A stretch of DNA of 64,000 nucleotides from Mermis nigrescens (GCA_036768485.1 JAVLUZ010000154.1:35433051-35497050), one strand, 5' to 3'; numbered from the stretch's first letter, positions 33,218 through 44,977 are shown. A program made the numbers and translations. Notes: generated by a model not told the origin, from the sequence alone.

Positions 33218-36200
33218 TGATTTATTTATTTATTTATTTATTCTGTTATTTGTTTACTTATTTTTATTTATTTATTTACTTATTTACACCATACGTGTTT
33301 ACAATATCATGATTACAACAAAACCGATGAGCACCTGTCGAAAACTACAGACTGCCACGTGTCTGTGAACAGTTTTACTCGAGTACTTTCTCGTAACTTT
33401 TTTAAATTAAGTGAAACGTGACCAAAAGGCAGATCATACAAATGGAAGTTCCAGCTGCGGAATTTCATTAAATAAGCAGTAGCTTCGAGCATGATTGGCA
33501 TAATTCTTCTCGATTTGGAACATACTTTTTGGACGTTTTTACCGTTCTGTTAGAACTTCATCTGTTATTTCACTATGCGAATCGATAGATAATCGAATAA
33601 TGACTAGGCATGCATGTGCGGCATCTGGGGGTTTCAACCCCCACAGCGCACCCAGACTTTTTAGGACCATGACAGGCCAGAGAACTAGAAAATTTGAAAT
33701 TATTTGTAATACTGCGAAAACCGAAAACTAAAAATTAAACAAGGTAAATAGTCAAATTTGAAATAAGACCAACTGTAACAATATTCGTCTAGCAGAAATC
33801 TTATATGAACAAAATCTCACGTCACTTTTCGCGGAATTAATCTTGTTAATTTGTGAGATTTTTTCATTAATTTAGCTTGTTTAATCCAATTATATTATTT
33901 CAATTTTTTTAATATGTAGATTTTTTGTTAATTTTGTTTGCGACTGATCTAATTACAAATAACCTTTTATCGAGCGACTCACCGCAAATGTGAATTATAT
34001 TCAGAATTTTCGGTCCTTTCCCGGAACAATGCTCCAAAGAGCCCAAATCGGCATCGGTTACGTTTACGGTGCATGTGTATTGACCGTGGCATAGTTTCAT
34101 CAACCGAAAATCGACGTTTATCGAACAGTCTGCATATATAACGGGCGATTTTGAAATTAAGCTTTTTTGTGAAATTGCCAGCGGGACTAGGGACCTGCAA
34201 TCACGTATTTGAAAATTTTTAAAAGCCTTTCAGGGCTCAACGACCATGGGTTTACGTCAGAAACACTGCTTTTCGACGTTTTAGACGTAACTCGTTGTAT
34301 ACAGAGCATTAAAACAAATAATTACGAGAAAATTTGAAAAAAATTTTTGTGAACCGAAGACCAAAATAGAGTCGCAAAATGGGAATATGACGCGAAGTGA
34401 CGAAAATTTGACATTTTCTAGCCGAAATATTAGCTGTAAATCGCTTCGAAAAGCAAACTTTCAACGATTTTCTCTAGAAAATTGAAAATTCTAGGGAAGG
34501 ATCAGTAGCCGTTCTGAGAGGGTCCAAACCATACGTGGGCAGCACCAAAATTCTGGGGGGGGTACAAGATTTTTCAAAGGTCAAAAAATGGCCTTAAAAA
34601 TGGTGGTATGGCGGAAAAACACCATTTTCAACGTTTCTCATCGAGCACTATCCATTGGCATCAAACAAATAGCGAAAAAAACAAGAAAAATTTTAAAAAT
34701 TGAATTCTGGGGGTATTTCGGTTTCTCGGGGGAGTGCATACCCACAAACTCCCCACGCCCAGGTGTGGTCCAAAACCCCTCCCACAAGAACACGTGTGCC
34801 CGTAATGCGGATTCGGGATGTTAAAGGCACACACGACACACATGGGCGTAGGGAGAGGTGTGAGGAGGGGGTATGGACCACACATGGGCGTGGAGGAATG
34901 GGGGTTGTATTCCCCATAAGTTGAAAAAACCCGCAGATTACTGTAGAACCCCATAATTCTATTTTTAGTAACATTTTTGGCAATTTGACCCATCCTCCCC
35001 CGCCCCAGAATCTCGGTGCTGCCCATGTATGGTTTGGACTGAATCTCAAAAGCGAATAGACAAAAATCCAACTTTAAATGCTATAGTATCTTATTTCTAT
35101 GGGGTCGTTCCCTTTGTCAAGAATCATGAAAAAGTATGCAAATGTAATATAATGTGCGGTATAGCTCTGATCAAATTTTTTGAAATGGACATGCGATAAT
35201 TGAATAAAGGTACATTTTACACGTTATTCAATTCATCCACTTATGCTTTTATTTATTTACTTACTTATTTAATATTTAATCGGTATGTTTACATATTTAT
35301 TTATTTATTTATTTATTTATTTATGGATTTACTTATTTATTTACCTATAGTTTATATTTTGTTTATTCAAATTTCATATTTTGCATTTCAACATTGAATT
35401 GTATGTAAGTCTTACATTCTTGATTACGGAGTTCTGAGAGTTACAATCCTTTTAATCCCGAAAAATCTAGTAAAAGTTGTAAAAAAATAAACAGCAAATT
35501 TGAAAAAGAACAAATCAAGAAAATTAAAACGAAACTCAAATAAAATAGAAACAGGAAACTAAAAATTAGACTAAAATCGGGATTACTTAAAATAAAAATG
35601 CATCTACATACACATGCGTACATTAATTCAATTTACCAGCAATCTAATACAATAATAATTCCAGAATTAACTCATTTCATTTCTCCCCACTACAATTTTA
35701 TTTATCGGTGCAGCTGGTTTTTTTACCTTTACCCATCTCGTTAACCCGTAGAAAAAGCGAATCCGGCTAAAAATAAACAAGAGCGGGGATAATGAATAGG
35801 TCGTTTAAAATTTTTCAATTAACCCGGTCGTTAAAAGTAGACGGGTAATTAGTTATAAGCTCGTCTGCGTCCGAAAAAACGGGACCAAAAAAATTTTTTT
35901 TTCAAATTTGCGTACCGTCTTCTTCCAAACCGTCATCGCAAGATGACCTTAATTTGACTTTTTCGCCGTATGAGGCGGAATAAACGGCAATTTTTTGGCC
36001 CAGCCGGCGGCATTTCAGGTCCAAAGACGCACCAGAGCAAACATTATCGTTCATGAATTGACCTAACGTGCGAAAAATCGATTGAAAATACAAACAAGTA
36101 TAATTTTCGACAAAAAATGTACGCAATAATCACTGAAACTGAAAATAATTGAAAATAATAATTTATTAAAATAAAACGAATTATTATTAAAATGCACAAT

Positions 36201-37494
36201 TGAATAATTAATTAATGGATAAACAATAAAGTACCTCAATATTTACTTATTAATAAAATTAGAAATAAATGACTAAAAAACTGAAAATAAAATGAATCGA
36301 GATATATGAAAAAATTGGTAAATTGTGAAAGCATTCAGGGAATAATTTTGAAATATTAAGTAGAATGTGCTGAATTCAGAGTTGAAACAAATTAAATTAG
36401 TGGATTAATTTAATTAAATATTTAATTAAATCAACTTTTTAAACATGTTTTAGAAAAATATGTACGTTCAAGCAATATACTGCTAATTAAAGAAATTTCG
36501 AGTCAGATAACTATTACAGTAGTAATTTATTCCAACAAGCGCTTAATTGATTAATTAATAAAATTATTCATAATTTGCTCCAAGCATACAATCAGTGTGA
36601 TCATTGAAAAATCAGTGGAAGGAAAATGAGACAAAAAACAATAATCTCACAGTAAGTACCTAAGCAACGAAGAGTTTTAAAGTAAAACAAGGCTTTAGAA
36701 CGAATAATTGAAAATATTAATTAATCTAATATTTATTGAAAAATTAAATTAGAATAAATCTTATGGAAAATATTCAATAAAAAATGAGTAGGTGTGACAA
36801 AAAGATGTAAAGAAATTTTTTCATCGGTTTTCAAAATTTTAAAAATTTTGAACGTTCTAAATTATTGATTTTGGTCGACGTAATTGCAGCGGTATTAATA
36901 GGTTTTAAATAGCTAGCTAAATTTCGGCACTAAAACATGCAGCCGATGATGCTCGCGCATATGCCAGAGAGTCTGAGGTGGGTTGGCTGCACCCATGTAA
37001 TGCAAAAGACCCCTCCCCGGAATCCGGAAGACCTCCAAAATGAAATTTAAAAAAATTTTCGTTTCTTTCGAGGTTTTTTGATGTCCGTTGTCAGATCACG
37101 AAGAGGAATGTAAAAATTACGCGTGATTTGTCCGCACCATCATTTTTTTTGGCAATTTTGACCTTTGAAAATTTGCGGACCCCGGGTTTCTAAAAATTCA
37201 AGCACTTTGCACATTTAGCCATACTCACTGGGCTTGCACCTATAGTCTAAAATCAACGCTCGATTATTCGCGCCACAGTCCGATTGTTTATCCAAGCGAC
37301 CCAAAAATTTCTTGATAGTCACATTGGATGAACATTCTTCTCGACCATCGCATAAATCGGCAAATTTCTGTGCAAAATACGTAAAATCGAGATAGAAAGA
37401 TTAACCGATCGCATGTAAAAAACGAATAGGATAAGTGAATTGTAGAATTCTTAAAATATAAAAATCATCAATTATTTAAAAAATTCCATTATTA

Positions 37495-37582
<88 letters not shown>

Positions 37583-39052
37583 CACTACTACTATTATTAA
37601 TATTATTATTGTTGCTGTTGTTATTGTTATTGTTATTATTATTATTATTATTGTTATTATTATTATCATTATTAATTATTAATTATTATTATTATTATTA
37701 TTTTGTGCATTGCTTTGTAAAAATCTTTCGTCCATCGACAACTGCTGTCGTCTTCTAATAATTCATCCTCTTGACTCTGTACTGCCCTTCTACAGTACGA
37801 CCGCGAATCGTCGTGCCCGTAAACGGCTTTTTCAATTTGAACGGACGTGTGTTCGGGACATTTTATGCTAAATTTCTGATGCTCGCAAATTTCAGCAACT
37901 AATATTCGAATTTGGTCCTTTTCGACTAAAAATATAGCGTATTCCCGAAATTTATTGATCAATTATCGTCTGACGGAAGCTTATTTTCGCAATTCAATGT
38001 TTTCTTAAGCTCTAAATCTGTTGGAATATCAGATTTTGCGCATGAAAAATATAAATGGATAAAATGTGTACAAATAGTCGCTTACATTTGGTTTCGAAAA
38101 ACTGAGAAAAACGAAAAAAACGCATTTAAGAATTTATAATTTTTAACGAAAACGTAAACGAATCGCTTCAAATTTACGTAATAGTAGTTTGCGCAAAAAA
38201 CAACTTACGTTTTTAAGTAATTCACGGTATTTATAAAAGTTCATGCGCTAATATTCGTTAAATATTTTTATTCGCGTATAAAATTAATTAAAGTAAATTA
38301 ATGAAATGCAATATGCACGAAATATTTAAAAACTGACGTACGAAAGTAATGAATCGTCAAATTTAATTTATTAAATTGAATAAGCTTAAAACGGAGAGTA
38401 AGATATACTTGAATTCGTGAATTTTGCCAAAGAAAACTTACAAACTACAAAAAAACTAATAAAATTCGGAAACTACAAAATAAAATAAAATAATTCAATA
38501 AATACGAATTAAATTTTTGACGTCGATAATCGAGCGCTTTCCAGTTGCATCGAAATTGCGAAAAAATGAAAAAGTTCAATAATTTCATTCTGGGGTCTGT
38601 CGAATTTGGAGGGCGGCTTTCGAATTCTGAGATTGTTCGCTTGAGCCCCCGTGCACATTGTGAAAAGAATGACTGTAGTCAATGCAATATATTTCAAAGA
38701 AATTGATGAAATTTGGGAATTATGTAAACTTGTAAATTTCGAAATCGAACTAAAATTGATACAATAAAAACTAAAATTAAAAAAATCGAAATAAAATAAT
38801 TTAAAAAAAATTATATAAATAAATAATCAGGTAACTTAGAAGTAAAACAACAAAAAATAAAACCAAATTGAGTAAACTAAAATAAAATATTAAAATAAGT
38901 TAAAAGTGCGAAATAAAGTCTTAATATCGCCATCAGCATTAGCCATTACGATTGGCGGATGGTTCGACGGTATCAAATTTATCGCCAAAAATCCGGCAAG
39001 TCAAGTGAAGCGTCGCGATAAGAACGATTATTGACGACCGAATACGCGTCAT
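28423..39052 (-). CDS. EVA1C: EVA-1/EVA1C-like membrane protein with two SUEL lectin domains
   Basis: Gene-level entry for a multi-exon minus-strand gene. The exon series encodes a signal peptide, two galactose/rhamnose-binding (SUEL, Gal_lectin) domains, a linker and a transmembrane helix with a short basic cytoplasmic tail. Domain 1 shows CEHQKFSIKC...AVYG then CDGREECSSNV...DCGANNRALILDYRC. Domain 2 shows CSGASLDLKC...SASYGEKV then CHGQYTCTVNV...HCSGKGPKILNIIHIC. These are the usual C-x-C, YG and C-G-x-x-x-C signatures. Two SUEL domains plus one transmembrane segment is the plan of EVA-1 (C. elegans) and EVA1C (vertebrates), which bind heparin/Slit and act in axon guidance. Exons: 38950-39052, 37714-37925, 37229-37367, 35916-36062, 33983-34129, 32754-32968, then 29776-29981 and 28423-28640. 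Phases agree through 32754. The link from there to 29981 is unresolved. The orthology call is inferred from architecture. Confidence 0.8.
29776..29981 (-). CDS. Probable EVA1-like stalk exon
   Basis: Lies between AAGTTTAG and A|GTGAGT. It encodes about 68 residues (NNVLTSTQQSAENNDIDKLL, then CHADKKIDHENSDSCLDGGK). Its two Cys are 14 residues apart. It fits by strand and by its outgoing phase (1), but its opening phase does not match exon 6, so either a small exon is missing between them (32636-32671 is one weak candidate) or the acceptor is wrong. Confidence 0.5.
30080..30205. repeat. (AAT)n microsatellite
   Basis: Near-continuous AAT triplets, slightly interrupted, in an intron of the EVA1-like gene. 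Confidence 0.95.
30857..31124 (+). mobile_element. MITE, main family
   Basis: CCATAGGTGGGC ... GCCCATGTGCGA, with flanks TTGCTA and TTGCGA (6 bp, one mismatch). It lies in an EVA1-like intron, antisense to the gene. Confidence 0.85.
31929..32145 (+). mobile_element. MITE, main family, right end lost
   Basis: The left part is intact (CCATAGGTGGGCAGTACC ... GAATTCTGGGG) and then it breaks off near 32145, so no right terminus or duplication is visible. Confidence 0.75.
32754..32968 (-). CDS. EVA1C: EVA1-like exon 6, extracellular linker
   Basis: The acceptor is TTTACTTCAG and the donor ACG|GTAAGC. It encodes 71 residues (VDESIFDVGPAVRSNEV ... PPKQHVSTT) with no recognised domain, rich in Asn, Thr and Pro, as expected of a stalk between the lectin domains and the membrane. 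Phase 0 out. Confidence 0.7.
33060..33300. repeat. (TTTA)n low-complexity tract
   Basis: Long imperfect TTTA tetranucleotide tract; a shorter sister tract is at 35230-35350. Both are intronic. The apparent poly-Leu/Phe/Tyr frame is not a gene. Confidence 0.95.
33983..34129 (-). CDS. EVA1C: EVA1-like exon 5, second half of SUEL domain 2
   Basis: The acceptor is ATATATGCAG and the donor G|GTGAGT. It encodes DCSINVDFRLMKLCHGQYTC, then TVNVTDADLGSLEHCSGKGP and KILNIIHIC, completing domain 2. In phase with exons 4 and 6. Confidence 0.88.
34240..34500 (+). repeat. Diverged hAT-like MITE fragment
   Basis: TTTTCGACGTTTTAGACG, GAGCATTAAAACAAATAATTACGAG and GACGCGAAGTGACGAAAATTTGACA match the interior of the complete element at 5710-6114. 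The ends are missing. Confidence 0.5.
34529..34768 (+). mobile_element. MITE, main family
   Basis: 240 bp, CCATACGTGGGC ... GCCCAGGTGTGG, with the perfect 6-bp duplication TCCAAA (34523-34528 and 34769-34774). Confidence 0.92.
34878..35032 (-). mobile_element. Short MITE derivative, minus orientation
   Basis: 155 bp with both family ends (CCACACATGGGCGTGG and GCTGCCCATGTATGG) but a different, shorter interior. Flanks TATGGA and TTTGGA differ at one base. A remnant of another minus copy lies immediately to its left (about 34835-34871). Confidence 0.7.
35916..36062 (-). CDS. EVA1C: EVA1-like exon 4, first half of SUEL domain 2
   Basis: The acceptor is GCACGTTAG and the donor G|GTACGC. It encodes NDNVCSGASLDLKCRRLGQK, then IAVYSASYGEKVKLRSSCDD. 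The C-x(7)-C pair and the I-x-V-x-S-A-x-Y-G strand are standard for the family. Confidence 0.88.
36960..37228 (-). repeat. Diverged MITE-like repeat in an EVA1-like intron
   Basis: CCCCTCCCCGGAATCC, AAATTTAAAAAAATTTTCG, GAGGTTTTTTGATGTC, GACCTTTGAAAATTTGCGGACC: the order of the main family's minus arms, with heavy divergence. Adjacent to exon 3. Confidence 0.5.
37229..37367 (-). CDS. EVA1C: EVA1-like exon 3, second half of SUEL domain 1
   Basis: The acceptor is ATTTTGCACAG and the donor A|GTGAGT. It encodes KFADLCDGREECSSNVTIKK and DCGANNRALILDYRCKP: the C-x-G-x-x-x-C core and the closing K/RxLxLxYxC strand of a SUEL domain. Confidence 0.88.
37485..37705. repeat. (ATT)n microsatellite abutting an exon
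   Basis: About 200 bp of ATT triplets with a few ATC/GTT interruptions, running up to the 3' edge of EVA1-like exon 2 and forming the start of the following intron. Confidence 0.95.
37714..37925 (-). CDS. EVA1C: EVA1-like exon 2, first half of SUEL domain 1
   Basis: The acceptor is TATATTTTTAG. It encodes IRILVAEICEHQKFSIKC and KAVYGHDDSRSYC, then an acidic stretch (QSQEDELLEDDSSC). The only donor in the right phase (0) is AAA|GCAATG, a GC donor, because a long (ATT)n tract begins immediately after it. A GT donor inside the acidic stretch would shorten the exon and is possible. Confidence 0.78.
38535..38620 (-). repeat. MITE remnant
   Basis: CCAGAATGAAATTATTGAAC..TTTTTTCGCAATTTCGATGC.A.TGGAAAG.GCTCGA is the right arm of a minus-strand copy of the main family, at about 80% match by eye. 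Confidence 0.5.
38950..39052 (-). CDS. EVA1C: EVA1-like exon 1, signal peptide
   Basis: ATG at 39052 starts a 34-residue stretch, MTRIRSSIIVLIATLHLTC..., a clear signal peptide (two Arg, hydrophobic core IIVLIATLHL). It ends C|GTAATG in phase 1, which fits the next exon's two-base start. It was chosen over another candidate leader at 38697 that overlaps a MITE remnant. Confidence 0.65.
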
Positions 39053-42046
39053 CGTGGGATAAGAAAGCGACCAAAAAATGCGGCTTAGGAAAAGCACGCC
39101 ATAGGAACGGAGTCGTCGTGGTTAGAAATTAGGCGAATTATTATTTTTCTTCCGAAATGCCCGCCGGGCCATGCTAATTCGTCGTTCTTCTTCTTATCGC
39201 CAAAATTTGATCTCTTTTTCGGTCCGTGGCCCGGCTAGCCGTGCGTCGAAATTTCGGGCGTGGAATATAAATAAGAAAATCTTCCCAAAGCCCCTGCCGT
39301 CGCCTAATGGCCCGTATGACGCGAAAATAAATTTACGTATAGGTATGCAAAAGAGACAAGTGAGTTAATGCGTGCGTAATTTCGGATAGGTACTATAAAG
39401 TCGTCTCATTCACAACGAGCATACTTCCAACCGACTCTTAGAGCTAACTTTTTTTGACATAGGGCCGTCAATTGCTCGCGCCCCGCTTCTGGTGTCGTCT
39501 CTCATCTCGAAAATGTGCCGAAAAATGGGCCGAATTTCGGCAACTCGGAAAACGTATTATTCGCACATCATCGGCGCGGACCGGGCCATAAAATACGACG
39601 CGCGTTCGTCCATTACGACGGTTCCTACACGGCTTTAATTTTGGACTTTCGGCTACGATAATGACGAGCGTCCGAAAGTTACAACGCCGAGGGACATCGT
39701 CGGCGGTTTTTGAGCTTGTTTTTTTCAGGAAGAAAAACATTTAGTCAACATAACCGAGCTGAAGAGCATTTAAAAGTAATGAGGCGCATTTCGCAACCGG
39801 TGCTTTAGTGATTACGATGAGTCAATAAGCTTTAGTGCTTAATCGATCGATTAATGAAAGCTAGGGCAGCTGGCATGTGCAGAGACTCATCAGGAGAAAA
39901 TTTATTAACAAAAATAACATTTACGTGGGTATGATTAGAGGCCTGACGTTCAAGTTGGAAATATTATAACTTTTTTTTCCCCAATTTTTTGGCCGACGCG
40001 TGACTTGCTGCAAAACGTATTTGGACAAATAAACGAGCGCGCTTCCAACATTCAGATTGAAAAAAGGCGTAATTTCCGAAAAACGAAACACTGAGTTTAG
40101 GGGATTTCGTCTTGATAAAAAAGACTAAATTCGCAATTTTATCCAGACGCTGTTTTTAAATTGCTCAATACACCTAACTTTATTAGCGGCGAAACGGAAG
40201 TTCGATTGCTCGCCTTAACGTACGAAATCTGGGATTAGAAAATAGAATTTTTAGCCCTAAAGTTTTAACAATTAAGAGCAGTATCTAAAATTTTCGCGAA
40301 AATATTCGAATTTGTCTAAAAGGCGTGATTGAATCAATCTAATTTCCGTGCAATTTTGACATTATCGGGCTCTTATTTTCAGCTGAATTGACTTACTTTC
40401 TCTGAGCAAGACAAAAAATCGAAGTATATTCTGCGGCCTGCTGATCGAAATAAACAATTGAGCCGAAAAACGATCGGAAAAGCAGCAAGTTAACAAGACG
40501 GAAACACGTTTAACATTCCCGATTTTTTAATTCACACCCCCCGAAAAAGCTAAATATTGATGGAAATAAACGCAATTTGCTTTGACGTAAACTCTTTAGA
40601 AATATTTCATTTTTATCCAATTCGACTTACCCTGACTTCTAAACGGAGAAAGTGGCGGACAAAAACGTATTTTTCCACCATCCACCACATTACGAACTTT
40701 AAAAATCTGAGTCTATTGAGAGTAAAGAAATTAATTTTGGGCCAGTTTGTAGCCTTCAAATCGTAGTACATTTGTGTGTGGAAAACTTATATTCTGCTAA
40801 TATTTGATATATTGACCATTCAAAAAAAGGAAGAAAACCTGTTTTTCTGCCCAATGTTACACCCTGATTTCGGACTTTACACCTCTATAAGTAACTCAAT
40901 ATTGAGCTTTTTTAACGCGAGTTGCTGCGACGTGTAGCCCTTGTAAGGTACTTTATTTTTATTCAATTCAATTTATCCCGACTTATAACTGGAGACATTG
41001 ACGGAGAAATCTTAGACAAAATCTGTTTTTTGCATCATCCACTAGAATGTAAAGTTTAAACCCCTAGGTTTAACTCCGTATTGAGTGTTATAAAGTTTGC
41101 TAATAAGCAAAAATTAGCCCTTAAGCCGTGGTACATTTCTATCAGAAAAAATTTCGTAGGACTCGTACAGGACTTATTGGCAGACAAAGAAGGCAAACAA
41201 TGTGATATCATAACTTTTCAAAAAAGATAAAAAAGTAGTTTTGAGCTTAATCAATTGTATACAATTTAAAAAAAATCAGACTTAATAGAGCACAAAACCG
41301 GATTAAATTAGTTGAGCGTCCTACCAAAATTTAAAAAAAGCTATATGTTATTTGATGCTATATGTTACAGTAATATATATGCTATATGTTACAGCAAAAG
41401 TTTATACGCTCTTTACCCACCGAGTATTGATTTTAAAAACGAAAAAAAACCAAAAAACCTGCAGCGATTTTTTTGATTACAATCTTTTAGAAATTACCGC
41501 GCCTCTCAGATACGTCCCGTTGTAGGGGGAGAGTTCTTCTTTTTTGGTCTCTCAAATCATTAACTGGGTTTTAAGATGCCTATGATGCAAATTGCACTAC
41601 ATTATTCAATTGAACATGGTTGCCAATTATCAGCAAATAATTTAGAAATCCTGATTGTAGTCTTCGTGCCAAAAATCATTATTGGTATGAGAAAATTGCA
41701 TGAATTGACCCTCCGATTACCATGAGCTAGAACGACGTTCTAGCAAATCGCTATATCGGCATTTTTCTGATCTTCCTTATCCCTATCTAGAACTCTGTCT
41801 AGCCTCGTTTTGGCTGCAGACCAGATACATCGTTTCAGATGGTAAGCGCTATGAGAAGAAACATTTTTCGGCCTATTTACATTGATATCACAAAAACTTA
41901 AAAATGAGAAAATAAGGTTATAATAAAAAATTATGTGGTTTATTCCATTTCAGCTTCTCAAATGCATCCTTTGCTTGTGTTTAACGCAATTTTTTATTGT
42001 TTTTGCAAGGATGTCAACCAGGTGCCTGCATTGCAATATTTTTCAG
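39053..42046. other. Region upstream of the EVA1-like gene, no gene seen
   Basis: The first ~700 bp are GC-richer (39050-39760), as expected for a promoter/5'UTR region of the minus-strand gene. Further up is AT-rich DNA with a diverged ~366-bp duplication (about 40600-40770 against 40970-41140; shared TTCAATT..ACTTA.CC.GACTT and GTACATTT) and a short GCTATATGTTACAG tandem at 41350-41395. No exon is supported. Confidence 0.5.
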
Positions 42047-42052
42047 TTGTAA

Positions 42053-42286
42053 CCATACGTGAGCAGCTCCGAAATTCTGGGGGTTGCAAGGATTTTCAAA
42101 GGTCAAAAATGGTGGTATAGCAAAAAACACTATTTTTCAACGTTTCTCATCGAGCACTATCCATTGGCATCAAAAAAACTGCGAAAAAAACGGAAAAATT
42201 TTTAAAATTGAATTCTGGGGGGTATTTTTGTTTCTGGGGGGTATTTTAGTTTCTTGGGGGTGCATATCCCCCACGCCCAGGTGTGG
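42053..42286 (+). mobile_element. MITE, main family
   Basis: 234 bp, CCATACGTGAGC ... GCCCAGGTGTGG, with the perfect 6-bp duplication TTGTAA (42047-42052 and 42287-42292). Confidence 0.92.
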
Positions 42287-42629
42287 TTGTAACTCTTTCA
42301 AAAATAATTTTTATAAAAAGCAATATGCATATTTAGGAGCATGAAAAATTGCATAAAATGAAAGTAATAACTGACAGAATATTTGAAGGTGTAGCATAAC
42401 AGGCTAGAATGGTAAACATGATGGTAAACGGAAGGTAGAGTGGCGCAAAGGAATTATCGACTTTCATTGAAGCGAATTTATACCTTTATAGCTTGCAGGT
42501 AAAGGAAAATGTTTCAGATTCAGAAATGCATGTAGACCACATTAATAGCTTCCCAAAAATGTATTGCATGAGCCATATTTTTGCTCATGAAACGGGAAAA
42601 TTGCAAAGACGGCATATGGTCGTTTACGA

Positions 42630-43127
42630 CCACACGTGAGCGTGGGGGTTAGGGGGTATGCACCAAACCTGGGCGTGGGGGGTTGGGGGGTATGCACCCC
42701 CCAGAAACCAAAATACCCCTCCCCCAGAAATCAAAATACCCCCCCCCAGAATTCAATTTTTGAAAATTTTTTTTCGTTTTTTTCGCAATTTTTTGATGCC
42801 AATGGATAGTGCTTGATGCGAAACGTCGAAAAATGGTGTTTTTATCGCCATACCACCATTTTTAAGGCCATTTTTTGACCTTCTAAAAAATCTTGCACCC
42901 CCCCCCAGAATTTTTTTTGCTGCCCACGTATGGTATGCACCCCTCCACAGAAGTTCGACTAATCCCCTGATTTTTTGTTTTTCCGCAATTTTTTGATTCC
43001 AATGAATAGTGCTCGATGCGAAACGTCGAAAAATGGTGTTTTTCGCCATACCACCATATTTTTAAGCCCATTTTTGACCTTTGAAAAATCTTGGAGCCTC
43101 CAGAATTTTCGTGCTGCTCACCTATGT
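42630..43127 (-). mobile_element. MITE host of a nested pair
   Basis: The outer minus copy is 42630-42656 plus 42940-43127 (CCACACGTGAGC ... GCTGCTCACCTATGT), with flanks TTACGA and TTATGA. It is split at its internal TATGCA by the next element, at the same site used in the nest at 26.2 kb. Confidence 0.88.
42663..42933 (-). mobile_element. MITE nested inside another copy
   Basis: CCAAACCTGGGCGTGGGGGG ... GCTGCCCACGTATGG, with the perfect duplication TATGCA (42657-42662 and 42934-42939). Confidence 0.92.
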
Positions 43128-43133
43128 TTATGA

Positions 43134-44651
43134 CCCCCTATTATCGTCTTTTCTAATTTTGTCTGCTTAAAAACAAAATTGCAACGTACGTTTTTAGAAG
43201 GCTGCCTATTACAAGCTGTACCTATAAACAAATCAAAAGCGGTTACTTTCCTTTGATTGCTTGCCGAATAAATGATTCGAGACGATAAATGCGAAGCGTG
43301 CCACTGCCAGCCTCAGCAATGATTAAAAATTAAGATTTAAAAACCAAATTTAATCAGCATGAATTTATTTAATTTTTTAAAAACAGAACTGCAAACAACC
43401 ATAAATTTAAATGTGAAAAAACAAATTTTCAGACGCTGAGGGTCAACTTTGACAAAAGAAAATGTAGCGTTTCGTCTTTCTAGGATACGCTCATAAGTTC
43501 ATTCATTAGCTTAGCGTTGGACGGAAAGCTTTAGCTCAAATCAAACTGACTGCCATAGGCGACAGAGATACGACATGCCTCAAACTGGAGTAGAAAGGAA
43601 AGTCTTGTTTTTGTAAAGACCTTGAAAACTTAAGTAATTTGTGCCATTTCAGATGTAATTATGTAACTATAGCTAGTTGCACGACCTGAACTCCGCTTCA
43701 AACGCCAATGACGGGTCGTTCTTCCCTTCTTCCCCATCAGGCGCCATGCCAATGACGAGCCTCGATGGAATATAGCCTTTTACGGTCACCAGGCATCACT
43801 GCACGCCAATACAGTTGGGCCATTAATTGGCGTTCCCATGGCTGCAGAAAATCGGCGTTGCAGCGTCTTATTGACGGCGCTGCAGTCGGTTAATCGATAT
43901 TTATCGTTTAACCCGTGGGTCTTATATTCCAAGTTTTCATAAAACTCACTCCGATTTCATTTTTATTTGAGCACTGCTTCGGCTTGCAAAAACAGCCGAA
44001 CATTGATTAGTGGTGGGGCTGGCCTTCCCAGTTTGCAGACTTACAATTACACCAACAAAGGACCGTTTTGTCGAAATTGTTTTTCCTTATATCTGACTTT
44101 CCAGATCGATTTAAACTTTCGCCGTGAACCAAAAGACGCGCTTTTAAGCCTATAAATCTTATCAAATATAATCTTATTCTGCAATTAAACAGTGCGTACG
44201 TCAGTTTACTCTTTAAAGCGCTGCATAAGAGGCAACAAAACATTAATTCAGTTGCAACGGCAGGCGTGTCCGTCGTGTGAAAGCTTTAATTCACTTTCGC
44301 AAAACAAGAATGTGCCTATTAAGAATATCGTTTAAAGAATAAAGATTCGTTTACTATATGATTCAAAACGCAAAATCTATAATAAATGCATCAAAAACGC
44401 GTTTATCAAACCCGTAATTATATTATACGTATCCGTTATTCACAATTTGCGCGTCTGAAAAACCTGCGGACCAATAAGGGCAAAACAGTTCCTTATAGGC
44501 AAGGCAATCAGCCAATCAGAGAAGACAAAAAATAATCGTCTGTCGGCTCAGATATACTTTAATAGTGATTCTTCCGGTGAGATACAGTAACAAAAACATA
44601 AATGACGACTGATTAAGTGATATGCGACCCGTTGTAAAGGAATGGCACGAA
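43134..44651. other. Intergenic downstream of GART, no gene seen
   Basis: AT-rich non-repetitive DNA, somewhat more GC-balanced at 43680-44260 with no splice-bounded frame that I can recognise. The GART stop is at 44652; a candidate AATAAA (44338) lies about 310 bp downstream of it on the opposite strand sense, so no polyA signal is claimed. Confidence 0.4.
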
Positions 44652-44977
44652 TTAAGTAAGACGATAAACGCGATTTTCACTGGTTAACAGAACTTTGCCC
44701 GAGGCGACGGATTCGACCGCCTCGGGGTATATTACGTGCTCCATCGCCTTAACCCGCTCGCTTAACGTTCCTTCCGTATCATTGGGACAAACGGCTACAG
44801 TACTCTGGACCACTACGGCTCCTGAATCGACCTCGGGAGCGACAAAGTGGACCGTCGAACCGGTCACGAGAACGCCCGATTTCAGAACCTCGCCGATAGC
44901 GTTTTGGCCCTTGAATGAGGGCAGCAAGGACGGGTGTATGTTTAGCATACGACCTTGCCACTTTTTGACGAATTTTT
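44652..44977 (-). CDS. GART: GART last exon, formyltransferase catalytic half
   Basis: The acceptor is ACTCTCTAG. It encodes KFVKKWQGRMLNIHPSLLPS, FKGQNAIGEVL, TGSTVHFVAPEVDSGAVVVQ and LSERVKAMEHVIYPEAVESV, then SENRVYRLT and TAA. The N-x-H pair of NIHPSLLPSF and the Asp of APEVDSG are the catalytic residues of GAR transformylase, and all are intact. Confidence 0.96.

Noticed and set aside
33162..33368. Leu/Phe/Tyr-rich frame that looks like a membrane protein
   Set aside because: Translation of a (TTTA)n tract.
34834..34871. A fourth self-insertion of the MITE at the TATGCA-like site (TATGGA)
   Set aside because: The left host fragment is present but the matching right part was not found after 35038, so nesting is not demonstrated.
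37472..37669. Poly-isoleucine frame
   Set aside because: Translation of an (ATT)n microsatellite.
38509..38697. Signal-peptide-like frame MKYIALTTVILFTMCTG as first exon of the EVA1-like gene
   Set aside because: Its second half is a decayed MITE arm and no in-phase donor was found; the leader at 39052 has a donor in the right phase. Not fully excluded as an alternative first exon.
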